Below, piece after piece: positions 25,797 to 35,929 of a DNA stretch of 64,000 bases. Location of the stretch: positions 446,630-510,629 of the forward strand of contig CAVUUY010000007.1 in NCBI GenBank assembly GCA_963744915.1, written 5' to 3'. Every line of letters begins with the position of its first letter. The stretch's first letter is position 1. A model generated the notes under the pieces. It had not been told where the DNA came from and searched no databases. It worked only from the letters and a program-made list of their open reading frames with translations. The position numbers were made by a program, and so were the translations under genes. The stretch is from DATAFF01 sp963744915 (GTDB taxonomy: Bacteria; Pseudomonadota; Alphaproteobacteria; Rhizobiales; Aestuariivirgaceae).

Positions 25797-26711
25797 CTAG
25801 TCGTGGGTCGGGGTCAGCCTTGCCGGAAAGCCATCGGCGCGGAGCTCGGTTCCGAGAAGATCCTCGAGCAGCTTCACGACCTGCGTCGACTGGGCGCTGC
25901 CACCATAGGCCGCCCTGCCCTTGACGAAGGTCTGCGCGGTCAAGCCGGCGAGGTCGAGCGGCACGCCGAATTCCTTTCCGAGTTGCATGGCGAAGCTCAG
26001 GTCCTTGAGCGCCAGATCCATGGTGAAGGCGATATCGTAGCTGCCATTGAGGATCAATTGCCCCTCGGTCTCATGGACGAAACTGGTTCCGGAGCTCGCC
26101 TTGATGGCCTGCCAGGCCTGCGCCAGATCGAGGCCGCCGCGCTTGGCAAGCATCAGCGCTTCACCATCGGCCACGAGGTGGATGAAGGCCAGCATGTTGG
26201 TGATGACCTTGATGATCGCGGCCGAGCCCAAAGGCCCCATATGGAAGAGTTGACCGCCCATGGCCGCGAGCGCCGGGCGGTGCTCCTCGAACAGATCCGC
26301 ATCGCCGCCGGCCAGCACGGTGATCCTGCCGCCGGCCGCGAGATGCACGCCGCCGGTGACCGGGCATTCGAGCATGCGGACGCCCTTGTCGCCGGCGATG
26401 CTGGCCAGCCGCTCGACCGCGTCGCGGCCAAGGGTCGACATCTCGATCCAGCTCGAGCCCGGCTTCAGCTTCTGCAGGACCTCGCGCAGCACCGCTTCGG
26501 AGATGGCGGGCGACGGCAGGCAGGTGATCACGCAATCGACCGCGCCGCCAAGCGCGCCCGGCGTTTGCGCCCAGCGCGCACCGGCGCCGACATGCGGCTC
26601 GGCCAGCCGGCGATCGATATCGTGGACCGTGAGCGGGAATCCGGCGCGCAGCAGGCTCGCCGCGAGATGACCGCCGAGATTCCCCAAGCCGATGAAGCCG
26701 TAGCGGATCAT
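25797..26711 (-). CDS. NAD(P)-dependent beta-hydroxyacid dehydrogenase
   Basis: A 304-residue enzyme of the 3-hydroxyisobutyrate/tartronate semialdehyde reductase family. The Rossmann motif GFIGLGNLGGHLA is at 5-17, ECPVTGGV is the substrate-binding motif, and the catalytic lysine is in the AAIIKVITNML helix. The start ATG 26711 (MIRYGFIGLG) begins right at the first strand. It lies 25 bases after the M24 peptidase-family gene and is probably in the same operon. The hydroxyacid substrate is unknown. Confidence 0.88.
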   Translation of the reverse strand: MIRYGFIGLGNLGGHLAASLLRAGFPLTVHDIDRRLAEPHVGAGARWAQTPGALGGAVDCVITCLPSPAISEAVLREVLQKLKPGSSWIEMSTLGRDAVERLASIAGDKGVRMLECPVTGGVHLAAGGRITVLAGGDADLFEEHRPALAAMGGQLFHMGPLGSAAIIKVITNMLAFIHLVADGEALMLAKRGGLDLAQAWQAIKASSGTSFVHETEGQLILNGSYDIAFTMDLALKDLSFAMQLGKEFGVPLDLAGLTAQTFVKGRAAYGGSAQSTQVVKLLEDLLGTELRADGFPARLTPTHD

Positions 26712-26736
26712 TGGTCGTCCCCGCAAATCCGCGGCA

Positions 26737-27900
26737 TCACCGGATGTCCAGCGCAACGTCGCCGCCGCCCGCCAGCATTTGCAGCCCTGTCGCGGTCAAC
26801 GCATAGGTTCCTCCCTGAATGATGCCGAGCTCCTCGTCGGGGAGCTGGATATAGGCATGGAGGACGAACACCATGCCCGGCTCCAGGACTTGCTCGATGC
26901 CGCGGGTGATCTGCAGCGGTTCGAGCCAGATCGGTGGATAGGCAATGCCGATGCCATAGCCGAAGCGCATGACGGCATTGGCCTCGAGTCCCGCCCTGCG
27001 CAAAGGCTCGAGCGATGCCTCCTCGATATCGCTGACCGGGGCCCCGGGTCGCACCGCGGCAATCCCGGCGGCGAGCGATTGGCGGGCGTGGTGATAGAGC
27101 GCGCGCGCCCGTGGGCTCGGCTGACCCAGGCACATGGTGTGAATGGCAGCCGCATGGTAGCGATGGCACACCCCGGCAAATTCCAGGTGAACGAGGTCTC
27201 CCGGCTCGATCGGTCGCGCCCGCGGCGTGGCATGGCCGCCGGGTGTGCGGGGGCCGCTCGACAATTCGGTCGGGATCGACCAGTAGTCGCTTCCCGCCTG
27301 GCGCATCGCGTTCTCGACGACGCCGGCGAGGGCGATCTCGGTCATGCCGGGCGCGAGGGCGCGCCGCGCCGCGTCGAGGCCGATATTGGCGAACCGGGCC
27401 GCCTCGGCGACGTAGCGCATTTCCGCTTCGGACTTCACCAGCCGGATGGTGCTCAGGCTATCGGTGCAGTCGACCAGCCGGGCCGGCGCGATCGCCTGCG
27501 CGATTGCCTGGCCAAGCGCGTAGGGCAGAGCGTAGGACTGGCTCTCGATGCCGATCATGCCGCCGTCCATTCCCTTTTCGCGGGCGATCGCTGCGATAAG
27601 TTCCGGGACGTCGTCGGTGATGAGGTGATAGATCCGCACATCGCCGATCCAGGAGGTCTCGCGCGGCAGCGCCTGGTCGACATCGCGCACCACGAGGGTC
27701 GGCTCTCCCCCGGCCGTGGCGAAGATCAGCGCCTGCGGACTGTTGACGCTGACCCAGGAATCATAGCCGCCGATATAGTAGAGATGCTCGGGCGCGACGC
27801 TGATGCAGAGGTCGATGCCCTGGGCGCGCAGGGTTTGACGCGCCCGCTCCAGTCTTTCGCGATGCTCGGATTCGCCGAAGGCGGCATAGGTCGGGCGCAT
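26737..27900 (-). CDS. M24 family metallopeptidase (Xaa-Pro peptidase/creatinase fold)
   Basis: A 387-residue protein with a creatinase N-terminal domain (MRPTYAAFGESEHRERLERA, YYIGGYDSWVSVN) and a pita-bread catalytic domain. Blocks such as EPGDLVHLEFAGVCHRYHAA, FGYGIGIAYPP and LEPGMVFVLHAY correspond to M24 sites, but the Asp/Glu/His metal set looks incomplete (EFAGVCHRYHA), as in creatinase- or ectoine-hydrolase-like members. GAGGAGG precedes ATG 27900. The downstream dehydrogenase suggests a catabolic unit for an N-substituted amino acid; this is inference. Confidence 0.82.
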   Translation of the reverse strand: MRPTYAAFGESEHRERLERARQTLRAQGIDLCISVAPEHLYYIGGYDSWVSVNSPQALIFATAGGEPTLVVRDVDQALPRETSWIGDVRIYHLITDDVPELIAAIAREKGMDGGMIGIESQSYALPYALGQAIAQAIAPARLVDCTDSLSTIRLVKSEAEMRYVAEAARFANIGLDAARRALAPGMTEIALAGVVENAMRQAGSDYWSIPTELSSGPRTPGGHATPRARPIEPGDLVHLEFAGVCHRYHAAAIHTMCLGQPSPRARALYHHARQSLAAGIAAVRPGAPVSDIEEASLEPLRRAGLEANAVMRFGYGIGIAYPPIWLEPLQITRGIEQVLEPGMVFVLHAYIQLPDEELGIIQGGTYALTATGLQMLAGGGDVALDIR

Positions 27901-28052
27901 CTGGATCCTCCTCGAGAAGCTGAACCGTGAACGGGCCGCCGCATTGCGGTCAAGGCGAGAGTGGGGACACGGCACGGTTGCATTCCCGTTGAACGACCTA
28001 ATCTTCGCCCCATATGTTGCGTTTCCTGTCGCTTGATCCGAAAACTGCCCGC

Positions 28053-31000
28053 ATGACAGCACACACGCTCTTTCATCCGGCGGTTGCCAGCTGGTTCGAG
28101 AGCCGGTTCGGCGCCCCCACCGCTGCCCAGGCGGAAGCATGGCCGGCAATCCGGTCGGGCCGCAATGTGCTGATCGCAGCCCCGACCGGCTCCGGCAAGA
28201 CGCTTGCGGCATTCCTGGCGGCACTCGACAGCCTGTTCCGGCAGGGTCTCGAGGGGACGCTCGCGGACGAGACGCAGATCGTCTATGTCTCGCCGCTCAA
28301 GGCGCTCTCCAACGACATCCACCGCAACCTCGACGAGCCGCTCGCCGGCATCCGGGAGACGGTAAGCCGGATGGGGCTCCCGGATGTCGAGATCAGAGCC
28401 TCGGTGCGGACCGGCGACACCTCGCCGGCGGAGCGCGGCCGGATGCTCCGCCGGCCGCCCCATGTCGTCGTGACCACGCCGGAGTCGCTCTACATCCTGC
28501 TTGGCTCGGCGACCGGCCGGGCCATGCTTTCCACCACACGGACGATCATCGTCGACGAGATCCATGCGGTGGCGGCGAGCAAACGGGGGAGCCATCTCGC
28601 CCTCTCCCTCGAACGGCTCGCGGCGCTCGCTGCCGCGCCGCCGCTCCGCATCGGCCTCTCGGCCACCCAGAAGCCGGTCGAAACGGTGGCGCAATTCCTG
28701 GTCGGCGCCGGCAACGGCCCGACTCCGCCCAGCTGCGATATCATCGATATCGGCCATGCGCGGGCACGCGACCTCAGCATCGCGGTGCCGGGCGGGCCGC
28801 TCGAAGCGGTGATGTCGGCCGAGGTCTGGGAGCAGATCTATGCGCGGCTTGCGGCCTTGATCGATGCGCACCGCACCACCCTCGTCTTCGTCAATACCCG
28901 CCGCCTGGCCGAACGCATCACCCGCCATCTCTCCGACCGGCTCGGCGAGGATCATGTCACCGCCCATCATGGCAGCATGGCGAAGGAGCAGCGCCTCGAC
29001 GCCGAGCAGCGTCTCAAGGCCGGCAAGCTGAAAGCGCTGGTGGCGACGGCATCGCTCGAGCTCGGCATCGATATCGGCCAAATCGATCTCGTGTGCCAGA
29101 TCGGCTCGCCGCACACCATTGCGAGCTTCCTGCAGCGCGTCGGTCGGTCCGGCCATGCCGTCGGCGGCCTGCCGAAGGGGCGGTTGTTCCCGTTGTCGCG
29201 CGATGATCTCGTCGAATGCGCGGCGCTGCTCGACAGCGTGTCGCGTGGCGAGCTCGACCGCCTCATCGTCCCGGAGCAGCCGCTCGACGTGCTGGCCCAG
29301 CAGATCGCCGCCGAGGTCGCAGCGCAGGAATGGAAGGTCGCGGACCTTCTCGCAACCATGCGGCGGGCCTATCCCTATCGGAATTTGACGCCGGAGGACT
29401 ATGCCGCCGTCGTCTCGATGCTGGCGAACGGCTTCACCACGCGGCGCGGCCGGCGCGGTGCGCTTGTCCACCACGACGGGGTCAATGGCGTGCTGCGCGG
29501 ACGCCGGGGCACGCGCCTGACCGCGATCACCGCCGGCGGCACCATCCCCGACAATGCCGACTACCAGGTGCTGCTCGAACCGGAGAATCTCGTCGTCGGC
29601 ACCCTCAACGAGGATTTTGCCGTCGAAAGCACGGCCGGCGACGTATTCCAGCTCGGCAACCGCAGCTACCGCATCCTGCGGGTCGAGCGCGGCACCGTGC
29701 GGGTCGAGGATGCGCATGGCCTGGCTCCCACCCTGCCCTTCTGGCTGGGCGAGGCACCGGGGCGCAGCGACGAGCTGTCGGCCGCGGTGTCGCGCATGCG
29801 CTCGCTCGTCGCCTCGGGCATCAGGCGGGACCGCAGCGCCAGCACCGTGCGCGACCGGCTTGGCGCCATCGGGGTCGAGCCCGAAGCCGCCGATCAGCTG
29901 ACGGAGTATCTCGCTGCCGGCCAGGCGGCGCTCGGCACCATGCCGACGCAGGAGACGATCGTCCTCGAGCGCTTCTTCGACGAGGCCGGCGGCATGCAGC
30001 TGGTGATCCATTCGCCCTATGGCAGCCGGATCAACCGGGCCTGGGGGCTGGCGCTGCGCAAGCGCTTTTGCCGCAAGTTCAATTTCGAGCTGCAGGCGGC
30101 TGCGACCGAAGACAATATCGTGATCTCGCTGACCAAGGCCCACAGCTTCGACCTCGCCGATGTGGTGCGCTATCTGCATTCGGCCTCGGTGCAGCCGGTG
30201 CTCGTCCAGGCGCTGCTCGATGCCCCGATGTTTCAGACGCGCTGGCGCTGGGTGACCGGGGTGTCCTTGGCGCTGCCGCGCTTCCAGGGCGGGCGCAAGG
30301 TGGCGCCGCAGCTCATGCGCATGGGTGCCGAGGACCTGATCGGCGCCGTCTTCCCGGACCAGATCGCCTGCGCCGAGAACCTCGCCGGCGAGCGCGAGAT
30401 CCCGGATCATCCGCTGGTGCAGCAGACCATCACCGACTGCCTCACCGAAGCGCTCGATCTCGGAGGGCTGGTCCGGCTGCTCGAGCGGCTCGAGTTCGGG
30501 CGAGATCGCGGTGGTGGCGCGCGACCTCACCGGGCCATCGCCGCTCGCCATGGAGGTTCTCTCGGCGCGGCCCTACGCCTTCCTCGACGATGCCCCGCTC
30601 GAGGAGCGGCGCACCCAGGCGGTGATGGGTCGGCGCTGGCTGTCGAGCGAGGATGCATCGGAGCTCGGCAGCCTCGATGCCGAGGCCATCGCCCGGGTGC
30701 GCAGCGAAGCGTGGCCGGAAGCCACCGATCCCGACGAGCTCCACGATGCGCTGCTCTGGCTGAGTTTTCTTACCCCTGAGGAGATCGCGGCCAATCCGCA
30801 GTGGAGCGCCTTCCTCGACAGCCTGGTCGAGCAACGACGCGTGAGGCACTTGGCCCTGCCTCAGGCTTCGCTGTGGATCGCCACCGAGCGGCTGGGGCAT
30901 TTCCAGGCGGTGTGGCCGCAAGCCGTGCCATCGTCCGACGGCGGACCGGCCCCGGATCTGCCCCGCGAGGCGGCGCTGGCCGAGATCCTGCGCGGCCGGC

Positions 31001-32377
31001 TCGAGGGTCAGGGACCGGTCACCGAAGCGCGGCTAGCCGAGGCGCTGGGTCTGACGGCGGAGGATATCGCCGCGGCAATGACAGCGCTGCAGGTCGAAGG
31101 CTTCGCCATGCGCGGGCGCTACACGCCGCTCACCAATGAGGTGGAATGGTGCGAAAGGCGGCTTCTGGCCAGGATTTACAACTATACCACCAAGCGGTTG
31201 CGGGCGGAGATCGAGCCGGTCGCGGCCCGGGATTTCATCCGCTTCCTGCTGGAATGGCAGCATGTCAGTCCATCGTCACGCATGGCGGGATCGGCGGCAT
31301 TGGAGCCGGTGGTGCGGCAGCTCGAAGGCTTCGAAGCGCCGGCCATGGCCTGGGAGGCCGAGATCCTCCCTGCCCGGCTGGAAGGCTATGATCCGGCCTG
31401 GCTCGATCAGCGCTCATCGAGCGGGCAGCTGGCCTGGGCGCGGCTTCGCCCCTTGGCCGGCTCGCGCACCGAGGCTGTGCCGATGGTGGCCGGGCCGGTG
31501 CGGACGACGCCGATCACCCTGATGGCCCGCCGCCATCTCGCACAGTGGACGGCGCTTGTCGCTGCTGGTCCCGAGATCGATTTCGAGCCGGCGGGCACAA
31601 AGGGTGCTGGAAGCGATCCGCCAATATGGTGCCTCGTTCTTCGAGGAGCTCGTCGAAACGAGCGGCCTGTTGCGGGCAGAGGTCGAGGAGGGCCTGGGCG
31701 AGCTCGTGTCGCTCGGCCGCGTCACCTCGGACAGCTTTGCCGGCCTCCGGGCGCTGATCCAACCCGCATCGCGGGCGCGCAAGGGCCGCCGCGTCCGGCC
31801 GGCGCACGGCATGGCGGAGGCCGGCCGCTGGGCGCTGGCGCGTCGCGGCCCGGCGGAGAGCCGGGCCCAGCCCGAGGGCGATGCTGTCGAGCATGTGGCG
31901 CGGGCGCTGCTGCAGCGCTACGGCGTGGTCTTCTGGCGTCTCGTCGAACAGGAAGCGGACTGGCTGCCACCCTGGCGCGACTTGCTGCGGGTGTATCGGC
32001 GGCTCGAGAGGGTCGGCGAGATCCGGGGCGGCCGCTTCGTGGCCGGTTTCGCCGGTGAGCAATTCGCCCTTCCCGAGGCGGTCGGCCAGCTCCGCGAGGT
32101 GCGCCGCGAGCCTGGAAGCGGCGCGTTCATCTCGGTCTCGGCGGCAGATCCGCTCAACCTCGTCGGCGTGCTGACACCAGGCGCCAGGCTGCCGGCCCTC
32201 ACCGGCAATCGCCTGCTCTATCGCGACGGGGTGCCGGTCGCCGTTTTTGCCGCCGGCGAAGCGCGCTTCCTGCAGAGCTTCGATGCCGCCGAGGAATGGA
32301 CTGCGCGCAAGGCGCTGCTGCGCAGCGGGCCGGCCACTGCCAAGCCGCACTTCCCGCGCCGCGCCGTGGCGATGTAG
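28053..32377 (+). pseudogene. lhr: Lhr family large DNA helicase, two frame breaks
   Basis: An SF2 helicase of about 1440 residues in total. The helicase core is intact in the first frame: Walker A APTGSGKT at 43-50, DEIH at 168-171, the SAT motif, and QRVGRSGHA. Two breaks follow. Near 30495 the frame changes inside ERLE...GEIAVVARDLT; dropping one T restores it. Near 31594 it changes inside DFEPA...QRVLEAIRQYG; dropping one G from GGCGGG restores it. The third part runs to FPRRAVAM at 32377. Everything else is well conserved, so sequencing error or very recent inactivation is likely. If real, the core helicase would survive as a truncated protein of about 900 residues. ATG 28053 (MTAHTLFHPAVASW) fits the family start. 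Confidence 0.85.
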
Positions 32378-32410
32378 ACGGCGGCCAGGTCGGGCCGACC
32401 GCAGGGTAAA

Positions 32411-33247
32411 TCACCACAAGGAACCGCCGGTGACCTGGATATTTTCCATGGTGATGCCGCGGGCATCGTCGCTGCACAGGAACACCGCCAAGGCGGCGAT
32501 CTCGCCCGGCTGGATGATGCGGTGCTGCGGGTTCTGCGCGGCAATCTCGGCCATGGCCTCGGCGGCGGTGCGCCCCTTGCCTTCGCGGGTGACCAGCTGG
32601 GCGACATTGCGGTGCATGAGCTCGGTCTCGACCCAGCTCGGGCTTATGGCGATACAGGTCACGCCATGGGCGGCCCCCTCGAGCGCCACGCATTTGGTGA
32701 GGCCGATCAGCCCGTGCTTGGAGGCGCAATAGGCCGGGTTGTCCTTCCATCCAACCGTCGCCGCGGTCGAGCCGATATTGACGATGCGCCCGAAGCCGCG
32801 CTCGATCATGCCGGGCAGAACGGCGCGGATCATGCGGAACGCGCCGGTGAGATTGGTGTCGATGATCTTGTTCCACAGATCGTCGGGATGACCGCAGACG
32901 GGGTGCTCGGCGGTGGTGCCGGCGGCATTCACCAGGATGTCGATCGCACCGCACGCCGCTTCGGCGGCGGCGATGAAATGCGCAACCGACTCGTTGTCGC
33001 GCACGTCGAGATGACCGGCATGCACCTTGCCACCATGGGCTTGCAGCGCCTCCCGGGTCGGGGCGACGATGGCGGCTTCGGGATAGGCCGCGGCGTCGTC
33101 GGCCCGGCCGCGCTGCTCATCGAGAAACGATCCGACGGCGACATTGGCGCCCTGCCCTGCAAGCGCGCTCGCGATTGCCAGGCCCTGCCCCGTCAGGCCG
33201 CCGGTGATGACCGCGGCGCGTCCCGCAATGCCGCCCATCCTCTTCAT
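32411..33247 (-). CDS. Short-chain dehydrogenase, last gene of the acetone carboxylase operon
   Basis: A 278-residue SDR with cofactor motif TGGLTGQGLAIA, NAAGTTAE, and the Ser-Tyr-Lys triad (NIGSTAATVGW, YCASKHGLIGLTK). Its ATG 33247 overlaps the acxC stop by four bases (ATGA), so it is co-translated with the carboxylase. The C-terminal QPGEIAALAVFLCSDDAR resembles 3-hydroxybutyrate dehydrogenases. Since the carboxylase yields acetoacetate, reduction to 3-hydroxybutyrate is an attractive role; oxidation of 2-propanol to acetone is an alternative. Confidence 0.8.
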   Translation of the reverse strand: MKRMGGIAGRAAVITGGLTGQGLAIASALAGQGANVAVGSFLDEQRGRADDAAAYPEAAIVAPTREALQAHGGKVHAGHLDVRDNESVAHFIAAAEAACGAIDILVNAAGTTAEHPVCGHPDDLWNKIIDTNLTGAFRMIRAVLPGMIERGFGRIVNIGSTAATVGWKDNPAYCASKHGLIGLTKCVALEGAAHGVTCIAISPSWVETELMHRNVAQLVTREGKGRTAAEAMAEIAAQNPQHRIIQPGEIAALAVFLCSDDARGITMENIQVTGGSLW

Positions 33248-33738
33248 CCCGCCCCGAGCGGTGCGTTCAGCCAGTCGCGATAGAAGGTTTCGAGATCAGG
33301 CTCGAAATCGAACAGGATCGGGTAGCCGGGCGGGCAGGCCTCGACCTCGTGCAGGGTGCCGCAGGCGGGGCAGATGAACTCGCGAATTTCCATCCATGCG
33401 GGATCCGGGATGTCGTTGCTGGGATAGATCTCGCGCAGCGCCTCGCGGTCGTTGCGCACATGGATGAGGGCGTTGAGCTTCCAGTTCTCGCGATAATTCC
33501 CGAAATCGTGGCCGCACTCGCATTTCGTCACCCGCCGATCGCCGGATTGGACGATGAACAGATGCGGACCGATCGGCAGCAGAATGCGGTCGCTCCAGCG
33601 CATGCGTTGCTGCAGCACCGCAAGATAGGTGAGGAATCGGCCCTCGTCCTTGTACGCGCTCATGATCTGCCGGGTCTGATGCCAGGGCAGCTGGCCGGCG
33701 ATCAGGTCACGGATGATTTCCGCTCCATAGCTCATCAT
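33244..33738 (-). CDS. acxC: Acetone carboxylase gamma subunit
   Basis: The small subunit of the ATP- and Mn-dependent enzyme that carboxylates acetone to acetoacetate, 164 residues (known AcxC about 168). A zinc-ribbon-like set of cysteines is visible in TKCECGHDFGNY and FICPACGTLHEVEACP. MSYGAEIIRDLIAGQLPWHQ is the usual start. The ATGATG start overlaps the acxB stop, and its own stop overlaps the next gene, giving a fully coupled operon. Confidence 0.88.
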   Translation of the reverse strand: MMSYGAEIIRDLIAGQLPWHQTRQIMSAYKDEGRFLTYLAVLQQRMRWSDRILLPIGPHLFIVQSGDRRVTKCECGHDFGNYRENWKLNALIHVRNDREALREIYPSNDIPDPAWMEIREFICPACGTLHEVEACPPGYPILFDFEPDLETFYRDWLNAPLGAG

Positions 33739-35924
33739 CGCGCGTCTCCATCGGCGACCTCATGGTCGCTATCCAATCCCCAGAAGCTGCGGAATTCATC
33801 GGCGAAACGATCCGACAGCTGCATGGCGCTGCGGTACATCCGGCGCACTTCCGGCGCGAAATCGCTGCGCTCCACCCGCTGCCGCTCCGCGGCGAGCCAG
33901 GCCGCGACCGGGCGTGCCCGCTCCAGGCGCTGCCGGCGCATGCGCCGGCGCCGCTCGCCGGTGGCATGAAGATCGGGCGCCAGCCCGCCGTCGCTGTCCT
34001 CGGTGAGGACGATGCCGAACACCTGCTCGGCGGCTTCTCGGGTCATGTAGCCATTCTCGACGTCGGATGCCGTCTTCGCCGGGTCGCGCTCGAGCACGTC
34101 GCCGAAGCCGCCGCCGCCATTATAGGCATGGGTGAAGATGTCGCCCGCCTTGTGCGGCGCGGTGATATAGGGCCCTTCCGACGTCTCGTGATCGCCCTTG
34201 ACGAGGCGTTCGAGATCGGATTGCGCCGGATCGGTTCCGATGCCGTGCGGCAGCGGCTGTTGCCGGGCGATCAGCTCGTCCATGTTCGTGTTGCGCACGA
34301 CGCGGTGCATCTGGCAGGTCGGAGCCGGGTAGCCGCCGCACAGGCCGGCATTGTCGAACACGCGCGAGGAATGTTCCGAGGTCACCAGGCGCAGATGATC
34401 GGTCTTGCTGATCAGCCAGGTCGAGATGAAGGCGCAGCCGCCGCGATATTGCCCGGGGCCACCGGAATTCGCCAGGATCGAGCGGCCGATATAGAGCATC
34501 GGCATGTTCTGTTCCCAGATCTCGATATTGCCCATGTCCGACTCGGGGTTCCAGCCGACATAGGCGGTGTCGAGGCCGTCCTTGATGGCGAGCGCTCCCG
34601 AGCCGGCGGCGGCGCATTCGAAATGGGCCATGCCGAAGCGCGTGCCGTACTGGCTGGTGCCGCCCATCTCGATCATCGGGCTGTTGACCTGGCCGACGAA
34701 CACCTCCTCGACATAGCCGCGGGCCAGGAAGCCACGCGAGATGAGCCGCTGGAAGGCGCCATAGGCCGGCAGCAGCAAGGCCCATGAGGTGGCCGTCGCC
34801 ACCTGCTCGTTGTCGGGGTTGGTCCAGGTTCCCGCCGGCAGGTTGAGCGACGTGGCCATCCAGGCGCCGTCATTGACCAGGCCTTCGAAATTCATGTGCT
34901 GGGTGAGGGTCACGAACATCCCGCCATCCATGCCCGCCGGCGTGCAGTTCATCGAATGGTAGCCCCAAGGCTGCGTGCCGTCGAAGTCGAGCCTGATCCG
35001 GCCTTCGACGGTGATCTCCATCTCGAGCGGGATGTTGTAGAGCCAGTTCGGATGGCCGAGCGGCTGGAAGCCGGGCTTTCCTTCGGTGACATGGCCGTAG
35101 AAGGTGTGGGCGCGATATTTGCCGGGAACGGTCAGCTGCCGCGTTCGTGCCAGCTGGCTGCGGCGGCCCTCTTCGATGAACTCCCGGGTGACCCGCTGCC
35201 AATAGTCGAGGCCGAGCTCGGCGATGATCGCCTTGACCCCCTCGCGGATCTCGATGCAGGAGGCGACCTTGGCCTTCTCGTCCAGCACCCAGTAGATCGG
35301 CATGCGCAGATTGCGCTCGCAGCGGATGACGTAGTCGCGGCGCAGCTCGTCATTCTGGCCCACTTTCTCGGCACAGACGAACAGCCCCTCGGTGAAGCGC
35401 TCCTGTGCCAGGCATACATCGCCGCCCGGCGTGATGCCGCCGACCTCGAGCTCGTGGCAGACGGCGCCCGCCCAGCCGACGAGAATGCCGTCGTGATAGA
35501 TCGGCATGACGTCCATCACGTCCGGCACCTGCACCGTGCCGATGAAGGCATCGTTGTTGGCGAAGATATCGCCGTCGCGGATGCCGGGATCGCGCTCGTA
35601 ACCTTCGCGTATCATCCATTTGATGAAGCGGCTCATGGTGTGGACATGCACCATGATGCCGTTCGACAAGGCCACCGCGTCGCCTTCCGGCGTGTAGATG
35701 GCGACCACCATCTCGCCGACCTCGCGCACGCCGGGCGAGGCCGAGATGCGGCGCGCCATCTCGCGCGCCGAGACGCAGAAGGCGCGCAGCTTGGTATGCA
35801 ACGCCTCGAATTTCAGGGGATCCTGCTGGCGCAGCACCAGCTCGGTGATGCCGTCGTAGCATCCCGTCCGCTGCATCAGCTCTTCCGACTGGAGAAGGCG
35901 GTCCCTGAGCGGCATGCTTTCCAT
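33735..35924 (-). CDS. acxB: Acetone carboxylase alpha subunit (hydantoinase B family)
   Basis: A protein of 729 residues of the HyuB/oxoprolinase-B superfamily. Blocks MVVAIYTPEGDAVALSNG, GDIFANNDAFIGTVQVPD and AVCHELEVGGITPGGD match the alpha subunit of acetone carboxylase. ATG 35924 (MESMPLRDRLLQSEE) starts five bases after the acxA stop; an upstream TTG is less likely. The order acxA-acxB-acxC equals that of characterised systems. Acetophenone carboxylase is a related alternative, but the gamma subunit argues for acetone. Confidence 0.88.
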   Translation of the reverse strand: MESMPLRDRLLQSEELMQRTGCYDGITELVLRQQDPLKFEALHTKLRAFCVSAREMARRISASPGVREVGEMVVAIYTPEGDAVALSNGIMVHVHTMSRFIKWMIREGYERDPGIRDGDIFANNDAFIGTVQVPDVMDVMPIYHDGILVGWAGAVCHELEVGGITPGGDVCLAQERFTEGLFVCAEKVGQNDELRRDYVIRCERNLRMPIYWVLDEKAKVASCIEIREGVKAIIAELGLDYWQRVTREFIEEGRRSQLARTRQLTVPGKYRAHTFYGHVTEGKPGFQPLGHPNWLYNIPLEMEITVEGRIRLDFDGTQPWGYHSMNCTPAGMDGGMFVTLTQHMNFEGLVNDGAWMATSLNLPAGTWTNPDNEQVATATSWALLLPAYGAFQRLISRGFLARGYVEEVFVGQVNSPMIEMGGTSQYGTRFGMAHFECAAAGSGALAIKDGLDTAYVGWNPESDMGNIEIWEQNMPMLYIGRSILANSGGPGQYRGGCAFISTWLISKTDHLRLVTSEHSSRVFDNAGLCGGYPAPTCQMHRVVRNTNMDELIARQQPLPHGIGTDPAQSDLERLVKGDHETSEGPYITAPHKAGDIFTHAYNGGGGFGDVLERDPAKTASDVENGYMTREAAEQVFGIVLTEDSDGGLAPDLHATGERRRRMRRQRLERARPVAAWLAAERQRVERSDFAPEVRRMYRSAMQLSDRFADEFRSFWGLDSDHEVADGDAR

Positions 35925-35929
35925 GGCGA

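Noticed and set aside
27726..30551. Very long open frame antisense to lhr
   Set aside because: It is a shadow of GC-rich codon bias; its translation is Arg/Ala-rich without any domain, while the plus strand encodes clear helicase motifs.
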